A stretch of 64,000 nucleotides of DNA from Antarcticimicrobium sediminis (GTDB lineage: Bacteria > Pseudomonadota > Alphaproteobacteria > Rhodobacterales > Rhodobacteraceae): contig NZ_SMFP01000008.1 of the NCBI RefSeq assembly GCF_004348975.1, positions 162,048 through 226,047 of the forward strand. The letters run 5' to 3'. Below, piece by piece: positions 28,160 through 37,404 of the stretch. Both the position numbers and the translations under genes were made by a program. The stretch's first letter is position 1, and every line of letters starts with the position of its first letter. Under the pieces are notes generated by a model. It searched no databases. It had not been told where the DNA came from and saw only the letters and a program-made list of their open reading frames with translations.

Positions 28160-28786
28160 ATGATTGCCCACGCCACCTTCTGGGACGGGATCGCGGCAAA
28201 ATATGCCAAGCGACCCGTGCGCAACCCGACCGCCTATGCCGAAACCTTGAGCGCGACCATTGCCCTGCTGACACCGCGTGATCGGGTGCAGGAATTGGGC
28301 TGCGGCACCGGGACAACGGCGTTGCACCTCGCAGCGCATGTAAAGACCCTGACTGCCAGCGATATCTCGCCCGAGATGATCGCCATCGCCGAGGGTAAAA
28401 GACAGGCGGCGGGCATCGCCAACCTGTGCTTTGTCGCCGATGCTCTCGCGCCCCCCGCCCCAGAGGCGGTGCCCTTTGATGCGGTGCTGGCGTTCAACCT
28501 TTTGCATCTGATCGCGGATCTTGATGTGGCGCTGGAGGCGATTCACGCCCGGGTCAAACCGGGCGGGCTGTTCATTTCCAAGTCCGGCTGCATCGCCGAG
28601 ATGAACTGGTTGTTCCGTCCGCTGATCCGGGTGATGCAGATGGTCGGTCGCGCGCCCTATATCAAGATCCTGTCGAAACAGGATCTTGAGGCCGCGATCA
28701 CCCGCGCCGGGTTCGAACTGGAGCAGTCGCGCACCTTTACCGGGGCGCCGGAATCGCTGTTCGTGGTGGCGCGCCGGCCCGGCTAA
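28160..28786 (+). CDS. Class I SAM-dependent methyltransferase
   Basis: This 208-residue methyltransferase has motif I VQELGCGTGTTALHLA for SAM binding, ASDISPEMIAIAEG for the ribose-binding acidic residue, and FDAVLAFNLLHLIADLD for motif IV. The C-terminal part SKSGCIAEMNWLFRPLIRVM resembles small ubiquinone/menaquinone-type methyltransferases. The substrate is unknown. AGGA lies before the ATG. Its stop codon overlaps the stop of the convergent serB by four bases. Confidence 0.85.
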   Translation: MIAHATFWDGIAAKYAKRPVRNPTAYAETLSATIALLTPRDRVQELGCGTGTTALHLAAHVKTLTASDISPEMIAIAEGKRQAAGIANLCFVADALAPPAPEAVPFDAVLAFNLLHLIADLDVALEAIHARVKPGGLFISKSGCIAEMNWLFRPLIRVMQMVGRAPYIKILSKQDLEAAITRAGFELEQSRTFTGAPESLFVVARRPG

Positions 28787-29661
28787 CCCGCGACGAAATC
28801 ACCCTGCGCATAGCCCTGAAGGTAAAGCAGCGCGGTCAGGTCGCCGAAATTCACCCGCACGTCGCATTGCGCCGCGACCGTGGGCTTGGCGTGCAGCGCC
28901 ACGCCGGTTCCGGCCAGCCCCAGCATGCCCAGATCATTGGCGCCATCGCCGACCGCGATCACATCTTCCTTGGCGATCTCCAGTCGCGCGGTGACCTGTT
29001 CCAGCGCCTCGACCTTGGCCGCGCGGCCCAGAATCGGGCGTTGCACATCGCCGGTGAGCGCGCCGTTTTCCACCAGCAGCGTGTTGGCGCGATTCTCGTG
29101 AAAGCCGAGTTTCGCCGCCACCGCCCCGGTGAAGGCGGTGAACCCGCCTGAAACCAGCAACGCATAGGCCCCGTTCGCCCGCATCGTCGCCAGCAGCACC
29201 TGCCCGCCGGGCATCAAGGTGATCCGCTCTTTCAGCACTTGTTCGATCACCGCCTCGGGCAACCCTTTGAGCAGGCCAACCCGCTCGGTCAGGGCGCCCT
29301 CAAAATCCAGTTCGCCATTCATCGCCCGTGCGGTGATGTCCTTGACCCGGTCGCCGACCCCGGCCATGTCGGCCAGCTCGTCGATGCATTCCTGCTCGAT
29401 CATGGTGCTGTCCATATCGGCGATCAGCATCTGTTTCCGGCGCCCTTGGGCGGGCTGGACCACCAGATCGATTCGCATCTTTTGCAGCTCGTCCCAGACC
29501 TCCCAGCGGTTGCCGGGGATCTCGGGCACGGTGAATTCTGCCGCCCGTCCGGGGGCCAGCCAGATCACATCGCCCCCACCCCATGCATTGCGCAGCGACG
29601 ACAGGAGCGCCGGGTCGATCTCGGGCCCGGTCGGGGCGGTCAGCAGGGTGGCGATATACAT
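28783..29661 (-). CDS. serB: Phosphoserine phosphatase
   Basis: This 292-residue HAD phosphatase makes serine from phosphoserine. The nucleophile Asp82 and acid Asp84 are in IADMDSTMIEQ, followed by the E-rich cap (ECIDELADMAGVGDRV), LVSGGFTAF and VGDGANDLGML. The N-terminal 70 residues form the ACT-like extension common in proteobacterial SerB. ATG 29661 has CGGAG upstream and gives the usual length. serC and serA lie 1.4 kb away on the opposite strand. Confidence 0.93.
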   Translation of the reverse strand: MYIATLLTAPTGPEIDPALLSSLRNAWGGGDVIWLAPGRAAEFTVPEIPGNRWEVWDELQKMRIDLVVQPAQGRRKQMLIADMDSTMIEQECIDELADMAGVGDRVKDITARAMNGELDFEGALTERVGLLKGLPEAVIEQVLKERITLMPGGQVLLATMRANGAYALLVSGGFTAFTGAVAAKLGFHENRANTLLVENGALTGDVQRPILGRAAKVEALEQVTARLEIAKEDVIAVGDGANDLGMLGLAGTGVALHAKPTVAAQCDVRVNFGDLTALLYLQGYAQGDFVAG

Positions 29662-29745
29662 GGGGCGGCTCCGGTCAGAGATGCAGATTCGCGCCGGTAA
29701 TAGCGCCCACAATGGGCAAAGGGCCAGCCCTGCCTGCACGCGGGG

Positions 29746-30801
29746 TCACGGATCGCCGGTTTGCGACATCAGAACGGCGATGAAGCGGGCGCTGGGCAGT
29801 TCGGCCAGAATGATCATCACCATGGCCGTCAACGGGATGGCCAGCAGCGCCCCCATCATCCCCCAAAGCCCGGACCAGATCGCCAGCGACAACAGCACGG
29901 TGAACGGGCTGAGGTTCACCGAATGGCCCAGGAATTTCGGTTCGATGTAATAGGCCACCACCATTTGCGGGACCATCAAGGCCACCAAGGTCAGCGCCGC
30001 GTGTCCGAACGAGGCATATTGCACCAAGCCCGTGGTCACCGGAAAGGCTACCGCGATGACCGACCCGATATAGGGGATGTAGTTCAACAGCGCGATTACG
30101 ATGGCCCAGAAGACCGGAAAATCGATGCCAAGCAGCCACAGAACGCCCAGCGACACCAGCCCCAGAACCACGTTGACCAGCGTCTTTGCCGCCAGATAGC
30201 CGCCGATCTTTTCGTTGATCTGATGGACGACTTCCAGCGTGCGCTCGGCCTGTTCGCTTTGGTCTAAGGCGCGGCGCGTCTTTGCCGGAAATCCGTCCAG
30301 CTCAGCAATGATAAAGGCGGCGTAAAGCGCGGCGGCGACCACGATCGAGCCGGCATTGGTGATCGTGCTCAGCACGGTGGGCATCAGCGTCGTGATGTCC
30401 ACCAGATCGAGAAGCCCTTCGGACAGCCGCGCCCAGTTGGGTAGCTCATCAACCCCCAGAATATGGAGGAACTGCGTTTGCAGCACGTCGAAGTTCTGGG
30501 CATAGCGCGGGATCGCGGCCGAGATCGCGGTGGCGTTCGAGGTGACGAAGGCGGCCAGGATCAACACGCCAGTAACCATCCCGGCCAGCACGATCAGCCG
30601 CCGCCAGCGCCGCTGCAACCGACCAAGCACCGGCAGCCGCGCCATCGAGTCGGCAGCTGTGGTCAGGATATAGACCACGATGATCGCCACCAGCACCGGC
30701 AGCAGAATCGACTGCCCCGCCTTGAGCAGCCAGCCGATCATCAGCAGCAAGGCAACGGAACAGGTCACCGCCAGCAATCTGTTGAGGCCCCGTGTTTGCA
30801 T
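29746..30801 (-). CDS. AI-2E family (PerM/TqsA-like) membrane transporter
   Basis: This 351-residue integral membrane protein has hydrophobic segments at about 10-60, 70-95, 155-180 and 210-335, matching the AI-2E exporter fold. The motif LNYIPYIGSVIAVAFPV and GALLAIPLTAMVMIILAE are typical. Some members export autoinducer-2 or act as Na+/H+ antiporters; the ligand here is unknown. The ATG at 30801 has GGGGA upstream and removes a 73-codon unlikely extension. It sits between serB and serC. Confidence 0.82.
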   Translation of the reverse strand: MQTRGLNRLLAVTCSVALLLMIGWLLKAGQSILLPVLVAIIVVYILTTAADSMARLPVLGRLQRRWRRLIVLAGMVTGVLILAAFVTSNATAISAAIPRYAQNFDVLQTQFLHILGVDELPNWARLSEGLLDLVDITTLMPTVLSTITNAGSIVVAAALYAAFIIAELDGFPAKTRRALDQSEQAERTLEVVHQINEKIGGYLAAKTLVNVVLGLVSLGVLWLLGIDFPVFWAIVIALLNYIPYIGSVIAVAFPVTTGLVQYASFGHAALTLVALMVPQMVVAYYIEPKFLGHSVNLSPFTVLLSLAIWSGLWGMMGALLAIPLTAMVMIILAELPSARFIAVLMSQTGDP

Positions 30802-30990
30802 ATGCCGTTCCCCTGTTGCGCCCGGTTTCACAGCTGCCAGAAAATCAGTCCGGGGCGCTGGCGGCAATGGTGCTGTTGTTTCACCGGGCTTTTGCCAAAG
30901 GTTTCCGATAGGCGGCAGGAATGTCGTGTTTGTTTGCTCAAGTGGCGCTCTAGCGTCATTTTTGCGCTTGTGGAACCCAAGGCATCTGCT

Positions 30991-31051
30991 TAATCCGGCC
31001 AGTGGGACACCCCTCCCCAACGAGGGGCATTTATCTGGAAGGGTAGCTTAA
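30991..31051 (+). ncRNA. Candidate serC leader RNA motif
   Basis: The 60 bases before serC can fold into a helix CCAG/CTGG enclosing a perfect hairpin CCCCTC-loop-GAGGGG (31010-31027). The hairpin ends about ten bases before GGAAGGG, the serC Shine-Dalgarno. A conserved structured element upstream of serC is known in alphaproteobacteria (the serC motif). The match is by position and general shape; I could not run a covariance model. Confidence 0.5.
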
Positions 31052-32197
31052 ATGGCTATGACCAAACCGGCATCGCGGCCGACGAATCCGCGTTTTTCTT
31101 CTGGCCCCTGCGCCAAGATCCCCCATTTTTCCCTTGATATGCTTGCTGACGCCGCACTCGGTCGGTCGCACCGTGCCGCTGTCGGCAAGGACAAGCTGAA
31201 GGCGGCCATCGAGGGCACGCGCGAGATTCTCGGGATCCCCGCCGACTATAAAATCGGCATCGTGCCCGCCTCGGACACCGGCGCTGTCGAAATGGCGCTG
31301 TGGTCCATGCTGGGCGCCCGCAAGGCCGAGATGCTGGCATGGGAAAGCTTTGGCTCTGGCTGGGTCACCGATGTGGTGAAACAGCTCAAGATCGACGCCG
31401 AGGTGAAAACCGCCGACTATGGCCAGATCGTTGATCTTGCGACGGTCGATTTCGACAATGACGTCGTCTTTACCTGGAACGGCACCACCTCGGGTGTGCG
31501 GGTTCCCAATGGCGATGCGATCCCGGCCAACCGCGCTGGCCTGACCATCTGCGACGCCACCTCTGCCGCTTTTGCCCAGGACCTGCCTTGGGATAAGCTG
31601 GATGTGACCACCTTCTCCTGGCAGAAGGTGATGGGCGGCGAAGCGGCTCATGGTATGCTGATCCTGTCGCCGCGCGCGGTGGAACGGCTGGAAAGCTATA
31701 CCCCCGCATGGCCGCTGCCCAAGATCTTTCGTCTGACCAAGGGCGGCAAGCTGATCGACGGCATCTTTACCGGTGCCACGATCAACACACCCTCCATGCT
31801 CGCGGTCGAGGATTATCTCGTCGCGCTGGACTGGGCCCGCAAGATCGGCGGCCTGCCCGAACTGATGAAGCGCGCGGATACCAACGCCAAGGTGCTGTGG
31901 GATTTCTGTGACCGCAACGACTGGATCGCCAATCTGGCCGAAGATCCGGCAACGCGGTCGAACACCAGCGTTTGCCTGAAGTTCACCGATGATCGGATCA
32001 CCGATCCGGCGGGTTTTGCCAAGGCGGTTGCCAAAAAGCTGGAAACCTATGACGCGGCCTATGACGTCGGCGCCTATCGTGACGCCCCGGCAGGTCTGCG
32101 CATCTGGTGTGGTGCGACGATCGAGTCGGCGGATGTCGAAAAGCTGACGCTCTGGCTCAAATGGGCCTTCCAGGAAGCGCTCGCCGCTCAGGCGTAA
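31052..32197 (+). CDS. serC: Phosphoserine aminotransferase
   Basis: This 381-residue fold-type I PLP enzyme converts 3-phosphohydroxypyruvate to phosphoserine. The PLP lysine is Lys192 in [12 protein letters not shown], and the motif [18 protein letters not shown] near the N-terminus fits the alphaproteobacterial type of SerC. It is followed 88 bp later by serA on the same strand, so the pair forms an operon. A probable leader RNA precedes it. Confidence 0.94.
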   Translation: MAMTKPASRPTNPRFSSGPCAKIPHFSLDMLADAALGRSHRAAVGKDKLKAAIEGTREILGIPADYKIGIVPASDTGAVEMALWSMLGARKAEMLAWESFGSGWVTDVVKQLKIDAEVKTADYGQIVDLATVDFDNDVVFTWNGTTSGVRVPNGDAIPANRAGLTICDATSAAFAQDLPWDKLDVTTFSWQKVMGGEAAHGMLILSPRAVERLESYTPAWPLPKIFRLTKGGKLIDGIFTGATINTPSMLAVEDYLVALDWARKIGGLPELMKRADTNAKVLWDFCDRNDWIANLAEDPATRSNTSVCLKFTDDRITDPAGFAKAVAKKLETYDAAYDVGAYRDAPAGLRIWCGATIESADVEKLTLWLKWAFQEALAAQA

Positions 32198-32285
32198 CCG
32201 CGCCCCCGCGTTTCCCAGATCCCAGCCGCCCCGGAACCGATCCGGGGTGCGCGTTCCCCATATTCATATGCAAAGGACCAGACAG

Positions 32286-33884
32286 ATGGCCCCCAAAGTT
32301 CTCATCTCCGACAAGCTTTCTCCCGCCGCTGTGCAGATCTTCAAAGATCGCGGCATCGAGGTGGATTTCCAGCCCGACCTGGGCAAGGACAAAGATAAAC
32401 TGGCCGAAATCATCGGTCAGTATGACGGCCTTGCGATCCGCTCGGCGACCAAGGTGACTGAAAAGATCCTTGAGAACGCCACCAACCTCAAGGTGATCGG
32501 CCGGGCCGGGATCGGCACCGACAATGTCGACAAGGAAGCCGCGTCGAAAAAGGGCGTGATCGTGATGAACACGCCGTTCGGCAACATGATCACCACCGCC
32601 GAACATGCGATTGCGATGATGTTCGCCGTCGCCCGCCAGATCCCCGAAGCCAGCGCCTCCACCCAGGCCGGCAAATGGGAAAAGTCGAAATTCATGGGCT
32701 CCGAGCTGACCGGCAAGACGCTGGGCGTAATCGGGGCTGGCAATATCGGCGGGATCGTCTGCGACCGCGCCCGCGGGCTGAAGATGAAGGTCATCGCCTA
32801 TGATCCCTTCCTCGGCGAGGAAAAGGCCGACAAGATGGGTGTCGAAAAGATCGAGGATCTGGACGAGCTGCTCAAACGCGCCGATTTCATCACCCTGCAC
32901 GTGCCGCTGACCGACCAGACCCGCAACATTCTGGGCAAGGAAAACCTAGCCAAGACCAAGAAGGGCGTGCGCATCATCAACTGTGCCCGTGGCGGTCTGG
33001 TCGACGAAGAGGCGCTGGCCGAACTGCTGAAATCGGGTCATGTCGCGGGTGCGGGTTTTGACGTGTTCTCCAAGGAACCGGCGACCGAGAACCCGCTGTT
33101 CGGTCTGCCCAACGTGGTCTGCACCCCGCACCTGGGCGCCGCCACCACCGAGGCACAGGAAAACGTCGCCCTGCAGGTGGCGGAACAAATGTCCGACTAT
33201 CTGCTGACCGGGGCCGTGCAGAACGCGCTCAACATGCCGTCGGTGACCGCCGAAGAGGCCAAGGTGATGGGCCCCTGGATCAAGCTGGCCGGCCATCTCG
33301 GGGCCTTTATCGGCCAGATGACCGACGAGCCGATCAAGGCGATCAACATCCTGTATGACGGTGTTGCCGCCGAGATGAACCTCGACGCGCTGAACTGCGC
33401 GACCGTGGCCGGCATCATGAAAAGCGTGAACCCCGAGGTGAACATGGTCAGCGCGCCGGTGATCGCCAAGGAACGCGGCATCAAGATCAGCACCACCAAT
33501 CAGGATAAAACGGGCACTTTTGATGGCTATATCAAGCTGACAATCGCGACCGAAACCCGCGAACGTTCGATTGCGGGCACCGTGTTCAGCGACGGCAAGC
33601 CGCGCTTTATCCAGATCAAGGGCATCAATATCGACGCCGAGATCGGCTCGCATATGATCTATACCACCAATGAGGACGTGCCGGGCATCATCGGCACCTT
33701 GGGCAAAACTCTGGGCGAGAGCGGCGTCAACATCGCCAACTTCACCCTTGGCCGCAAACAGGCCGGCGGTGAGGCGATTGCGCTGCTTTACGTCGACGCA
33801 GAACTGCCCGACGCGGTGGCGGCCAAGCTCAAGGACACCGGTCTGTTCCGGCAGGTGCGCCCGCTGGCCTTCGACGTGGCCTGA
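32286..33884 (+). CDS. serA: D-3-phosphoglycerate dehydrogenase
   Basis: This 532-residue enzyme takes the first step of serine synthesis, oxidising 3-phosphoglycerate with NAD. The NAD fold is GVIGAGNIGGIV, and catalytic motifs are NCARGGLVDEEAL and TPHLGAATTEAQENVA. The long form carries an intervening domain (about 315-450) and a C-terminal ACT domain (about 455-532) that begins MIYTTNEDVPGIIGTLG, used for serine feedback in related enzymes. The ATG at 32286 has AAAGGA upstream. It is transcribed with serC and ends in a strong terminator. Confidence 0.95.
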   Translation: MAPKVLISDKLSPAAVQIFKDRGIEVDFQPDLGKDKDKLAEIIGQYDGLAIRSATKVTEKILENATNLKVIGRAGIGTDNVDKEAASKKGVIVMNTPFGNMITTAEHAIAMMFAVARQIPEASASTQAGKWEKSKFMGSELTGKTLGVIGAGNIGGIVCDRARGLKMKVIAYDPFLGEEKADKMGVEKIEDLDELLKRADFITLHVPLTDQTRNILGKENLAKTKKGVRIINCARGGLVDEEALAELLKSGHVAGAGFDVFSKEPATENPLFGLPNVVCTPHLGAATTEAQENVALQVAEQMSDYLLTGAVQNALNMPSVTAEEAKVMGPWIKLAGHLGAFIGQMTDEPIKAINILYDGVAAEMNLDALNCATVAGIMKSVNPEVNMVSAPVIAKERGIKISTTNQDKTGTFDGYIKLTIATETRERSIAGTVFSDGKPRFIQIKGINIDAEIGSHMIYTTNEDVPGIIGTLGKTLGESGVNIANFTLGRKQAGGEAIALLYVDAELPDAVAAKLKDTGLFRQVRPLAFDVA

Positions 33885-33906
33885 TCGCTACCCGTCTGCA
33901 TTGATC

Positions 33907-33947
33907 CGGGCGTCGCATCACAAGGTGCGGCGCCCGTTTTCGTTTTT
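33907..33947 (+). terminator. Rho-independent terminator after serA
   Basis: CGGGCGTCGCA pairs with TGCGGCGCCCG (one T-G pair) around an eight-base loop and is followed by TTTTCGTTTTT. Confidence 0.75.
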
Positions 33948-33975
33948 ACACCGAGGCTCGTGCGGGCTTGGCGGC

Positions 33976-34365
33976 TCAGATCGCGCCGCCCGGTGTCGAT
34001 TTCGCTGCACTGCGCCAGACCACAAGGGCAAAGAGCATCATTGAAAACAGCGTCAGCAGCGATCCAATCTGGGCCAGCGTCTCGCCTTTCCGGGTGAGCA
34101 CCATTGCGATTCCCGGGATCATCAGCACAACGCCGGACACTGCCAATGCAAGGTGCAGCTTTGGCAACAGACCCGAGGCCGCCGCCGGCACCAGGTGGTA
34201 GTAAAACGCGAAAATCGCGAAGGTCACCCATCCCACCAGATTCAAATGTGCATGCGCCGGCGCCAGCGTGTGATCGTGCGTGGCCGCCATCTGAAGGCCC
34301 CAGACCATCCCGAGGATGACCCAAATCAGCGCCAGCAACATGAAATAGCGTGCAATTCCCTTCAT
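33976..34365 (-). CDS. Small four-helix membrane protein, oxidase-subunit-I-like
   Basis: This 129-residue protein has four hydrophobic helices (about 6-28, 41-63, 70-90, 97-117). The second begins AHAHLNLVGWVTFAIF, an H-x-H-x2-N-x2-G pattern resembling heme-copper oxidase subunit I and NnrS-related proteins. Histidines in this placement could bind heme, but the rest of the oxidase is absent. It is convergent with serA. The function is unknown. Confidence 0.6.
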   Translation of the reverse strand: MKGIARYFMLLALIWVILGMVWGLQMAATHDHTLAPAHAHLNLVGWVTFAIFAFYYHLVPAAASGLLPKLHLALAVSGVVLMIPGIAMVLTRKGETLAQIGSLLTLFSMMLFALVVWRSAAKSTPGGAI

Positions 34366-34612
34366 TGTTGTTCCTTCCCGTTGATCAGCCGTCTACCTGC
34401 GGCCCTGTGAATTTCGGATGATACCATATTGCGCCCGTCAATATGTGGTCGACGTCCTGCAGGCTGGCGTGGCCCCCGGATCGGCTGGCAGGATGGCGGC
34501 TACGAATTCCAACTCCGCAACCCCGTCATGGGCTGCGCGACAGGGTTGCGGCCCTTCGCCCCTTTTCCTCAGGGGGCGCATAGGGCATCAAGCGGGCGAA
34601 AGGACTCTCCCG

Positions 34613-35341
34613 ATGACCGATCCGATCTATGCCGTGGGCGATATCCACGGCCATCTCGACCAACTTGACCGCGCGCTCTCCCTCATCGAGGCCGATGGCG
34701 GGTCCGGTGCGCAGATCGTCTTTCTCGGCGATCTGGTGGATCGCGGCCCTGATAGTCGCGGTGTGATCGAGCGTTTGATGCAGGGGCAGGCGGCGGGACG
34801 GTCGTGGCAGGTGCTGCGCGGCAATCACGACGACATGTTCCGCCGGGTTCTGTCCGAAGGGGCGGTGCATAACGCGCGGATCAAATCCGGGCTGCTCTGG
34901 CCGCATCCGCGCATTGGCGGGCTGGCGACGCTGGCCTCCTATGGTGTCACGGTCGAGGAGGGGGCAGCTGCCGCTGATCTCTGCGCCGCCGCCCGGGCGG
35001 CTGTGCCGTCAGAGCATTTGGCCTTTCTCGACGGGTTGCCGCGCCGGATCGAACGGGAGGAACTGCTTTTTGTCCATGCCGGCATCCGCCCCGGTGTCCC
35101 GCTCAAGGCGCAGGACGCCGAAGATCTGATCTGGATCCGCGATCCTTTTCTCACGGATCCGCGCCCGCATCCTTGGCTGGTGGTGCATGGCCATACCGCG
35201 CTGGAGCATCCGCAGCATTTCGGCAACCGCGTCGATCTGGATGGCGGTGGCGGCTATGGCCGCCCGGTGCATCCGGCGGTGTTCGAGGGGCGCGACTGCT
35301 GGCTGCTCACCGACACGGGGCGGGTGCCGCTGACCCCCTAA
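34613..35341 (+). CDS. Calcineurin-like metallophosphoesterase (serine/threonine protein phosphatase type)
   Basis: This 242-residue phosphatase has AVGDIHGHLDQL, FLGDLVDRGPDSRGV, LRGNHDDMF, FVHAGIRPG and VVHGHTALE, the full PPP-type metal ligand set. Such bacterial proteins dephosphorylate proteins or act on Ap4A-like dinucleotides. The ATG at 34613 has AAAGGA upstream and starts just before the first motif; a longer frame upstream is unlikely. Its stop overlaps the stop of the convergent gene by four bases. Confidence 0.85.
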   Translation: MTDPIYAVGDIHGHLDQLDRALSLIEADGGSGAQIVFLGDLVDRGPDSRGVIERLMQGQAAGRSWQVLRGNHDDMFRRVLSEGAVHNARIKSGLLWPHPRIGGLATLASYGVTVEEGAAAADLCAAARAAVPSEHLAFLDGLPRRIEREELLFVHAGIRPGVPLKAQDAEDLIWIRDPFLTDPRPHPWLVVHGHTALEHPQHFGNRVDLDGGGGYGRPVHPAVFEGRDCWLLTDTGRVPLTP

Positions 35342-36294
35342 GGCCAGAGGTCGGTCGATAGGTACTTCAACCCGCTGTCGCAGATGATCACGCCGATTAC
35401 GCCGCCCTTTTCCGGCCCCGCCAGCAACTCCAGCGCGGCGGCCACGTTGGCACCGCCGGAGAACCCGCCAAAGATCCCCTCTTCACGGGCCAGCACGCGG
35501 GCGGTGTCCCGCGCGGCTTCTCCGCTGATGGCGAGATAGCCATCCACAGGCGCGCCGGACAGTTGCACAAGGCGCTCCATCCCGTAGCCACCGCCCTGAA
35601 TCGGATGCCCCGGCTGGCGCAGCGTCTGCCCCGCCAGCACCGCCGCCCCCTCAGGCTCCAACAGATAGCCGCGCAGATCCGGGTTGCGTGCCTTTAGCGC
35701 CCGGATCGTGCCGCCATAGGTGCCACCCGAGCCGGCGAAATCGGCAAAGGCGGTCAGCGTGCCGTCCGAATCGGCCCAAAGCTCGGGCCCGGTGCCATCC
35801 TCATGCGCCGCCGCATTGCCCGGATGGCCGAACTGATCGGCGCGAAAGGCCCCGCGCGCCTGCGTTATGCGCTGCGCCTCTGTCTCGACCTGCGCCAGAT
35901 CAATGCCCGAAACCTCGCCCGGCACCGATCCGGGGGCCTGATCGACCAGCACCACCTCGGCCCCCAGCGCCGCCATCATCCGCGCGCGTTCGGGCGAATT
36001 GCCCCGGCTCATCACCGCAACGAAAGGATAGCCCTTGATCGCGCAGACGATGGCCAGCCCGGTGCCCATGTTGCCGCTGGTCAGTTCCACGACCACCTGC
36101 CCCGGCACCAGCGCACCGCTGGCTTCAGCGGCCTCGATGATGCCCATCGCCGCGCGGTCTTTCTTGGAAAAGCCGGGGTTGAGGTACTCCAGCTTGGCCA
36201 AGATGCGTCCCTCCAACCCGCGTGCCGCAACCATCCGGTCAAGCCACACCGCCGGTGTATTCCCGATGGCCCCAAGGATCGACGTCAATGCCAT
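35338..36294 (-). CDS. Cysteine synthase-like PLP enzyme (fold type II)
   Basis: This 318-residue protein resembles CysK/CysM. The PLP lysine is probably Lys45 in NPGFSKKDRAAMG; TSGNMGTGLAIVCA binds the substrate carboxylate, and GSGGTYGG is the phosphate loop. The FSKKDRAA segment differs from the usual SVKDR of O-acetylserine sulfhydrylases, so it may be a related lyase or a cystathionine-type enzyme. It lies downstream of kbl-tdh on the same strand with a 66-bp spacer, suggesting a link to threonine, glycine or serine use. AAGGAAG precedes the ATG. Confidence 0.75.
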   Translation of the reverse strand: MALTSILGAIGNTPAVWLDRMVAARGLEGRILAKLEYLNPGFSKKDRAAMGIIEAAEASGALVPGQVVVELTSGNMGTGLAIVCAIKGYPFVAVMSRGNSPERARMMAALGAEVVLVDQAPGSVPGEVSGIDLAQVETEAQRITQARGAFRADQFGHPGNAAAHEDGTGPELWADSDGTLTAFADFAGSGGTYGGTIRALKARNPDLRGYLLEPEGAAVLAGQTLRQPGHPIQGGGYGMERLVQLSGAPVDGYLAISGEAARDTARVLAREEGIFGGFSGGANVAAALELLAGPEKGGVIGVIICDSGLKYLSTDLWP

Positions 36295-36317
36295 GTCTCG
36301 GATCTTCCTTTCACTCA

Positions 36318-36360
36318 AAATATCCCGGGGAGTCTCCGCAGGAGACGGGGCAGCGCCCCC
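36318..36360. repeat. GC-rich hairpin repeat in spacer
   Basis: GTCTCC-GCA-GGAGAC (36332-36346) sits inside a spacer that starts AAAATATCCCGGGG and ends CAGCGCCCCC. Similar mixes of an AAATAT(C/T) run and GC-rich arms occur in other spacers here, for example near 10976 and, in part, near 2790. This looks like a lineage-typical spacer repeat and may act as a terminator or mRNA stabiliser. Confidence 0.4.
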
Positions 36361-37404
36361 TTACCCGGTCCAGTCCAGCACCACCTTGCCGCTCTGGCCC
36401 GAGCGCATGGCCTCGAACCCGGCCTCGAACGCGTCCGCCGCAAAACGATGCGTGATGATGCGCGAGATATCCAGCCCGTCCTCCAGCATGGCGATCATCT
36501 TGTACCATGTCTCAAAGATCTCGCGCCCATAGACGCCTTTGATCGTCAGCGCCTTGAACACGATGCGCCGCCAGTCGACCTGCGATTTGCCCGGTGGCAG
36601 CCCCAGCATGGCGATGCGACCGCCCATCACCAGTGCTTCGACCATCTGTTCCAGCGCGATCTGGTTGCCCGACATCTCCAAACCGACATCAAAACCCTGT
36701 TTCATCCCCAGATCCGAGATCACGTCGCGCAGATCGGTCTCGGCCGTGTTCACGGCGATCACATCGGTGACCGTTTCCGCCAGCGCCAAGCGATAGGGAT
36801 TCACATCCGTGATCACCACATGGCGCGCGCCCACATGCTGGGCCACGGCGGCGGCCATGATGCCGATAGGACCGGCGCCGGTGATCAGCACATCCTCGCC
36901 CACCAGATCGAAGCTCAGCGCGGTGTGCACGGCGTTGCCGAGCGGATCGAGGATCGCGCCGATCTCGTCGGGGATTGCATCGGGCAGGGGAACGACGTTG
37001 AAGGCTGGCAGTTTCAGGTATTGCGCGAAACAGCCCTGTTCGTTCACCCCGATGCCGCGCGTTTCCGGGTCCAGATGGAACCGCCCGGAGCGGGCCTGCC
37101 GAGAATGGTGGCCGATCAGATGCCCTTCGCCGGAACAGCGCTGGCCGATCTCCAGGTCGTCCACATTGCGCCCAAGCTCGACAATCTCGCCGGCGAACTC
37201 GTGCCCGGTGATCAGCGGCACCGGCACCGTGCGCTGGGCCCAGTCGTCCCAATTCCAGATATGCACATCGGTGCCGCAGATGCCGGTCTTGTGCACCTTG
37301 ATCAGCACGTCATCCGGGCCGATCTCGGGCACGGGGGCTTTGATCATCCACAGCCCTTCGCGCGGGTGGGATTTCTCCAGCGCTTTCATGCTCCGGGGGT
37401 TCAT
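36361..37404 (-). CDS. tdh: L-threonine 3-dehydrogenase (structural-zinc lobe degenerate)
   Basis: This 347-residue medium-chain dehydrogenase oxidises threonine to 2-amino-3-oxobutyrate. The catalytic zinc set is Cys43 in [10 protein letters not shown], and His68-Glu69 in [11 protein letters not shown] binding uses [21 protein letters not shown]. The lobe that normally holds four cysteines for structural zinc reads [20 protein letters not shown], with none of the four kept. I recall the same pattern in other alphaproteobacterial Tdh, so it is probably not a defect. Its ATG overlaps the kbl stop as ATGA, so the pair is coupled. Confidence 0.9.
   Translation of the reverse strand: MNPRSMKALEKSHPREGLWMIKAPVPEIGPDDVLIKVHKTGICGTDVHIWNWDDWAQRTVPVPLITGHEFAGEIVELGRNVDDLEIGQRCSGEGHLIGHHSRQARSGRFHLDPETRGIGVNEQGCFAQYLKLPAFNVVPLPDAIPDEIGAILDPLGNAVHTALSFDLVGEDVLITGAGPIGIMAAAVAQHVGARHVVITDVNPYRLALAETVTDVIAVNTAETDLRDVISDLGMKQGFDVGLEMSGNQIALEQMVEALVMGGRIAMLGLPPGKSQVDWRRIVFKALTIKGVYGREIFETWYKMIAMLEDGLDISRIITHRFAADAFEAGFEAMRSGQSGKVVLDWTG

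Noticed and set aside
32230..32247. Hairpin between serC and serA as a terminator
   Set aside because: CCCCGG/CCGGGG forms a stem but there is no U-run and the genes form an obvious pair; it may only tune relative expression.
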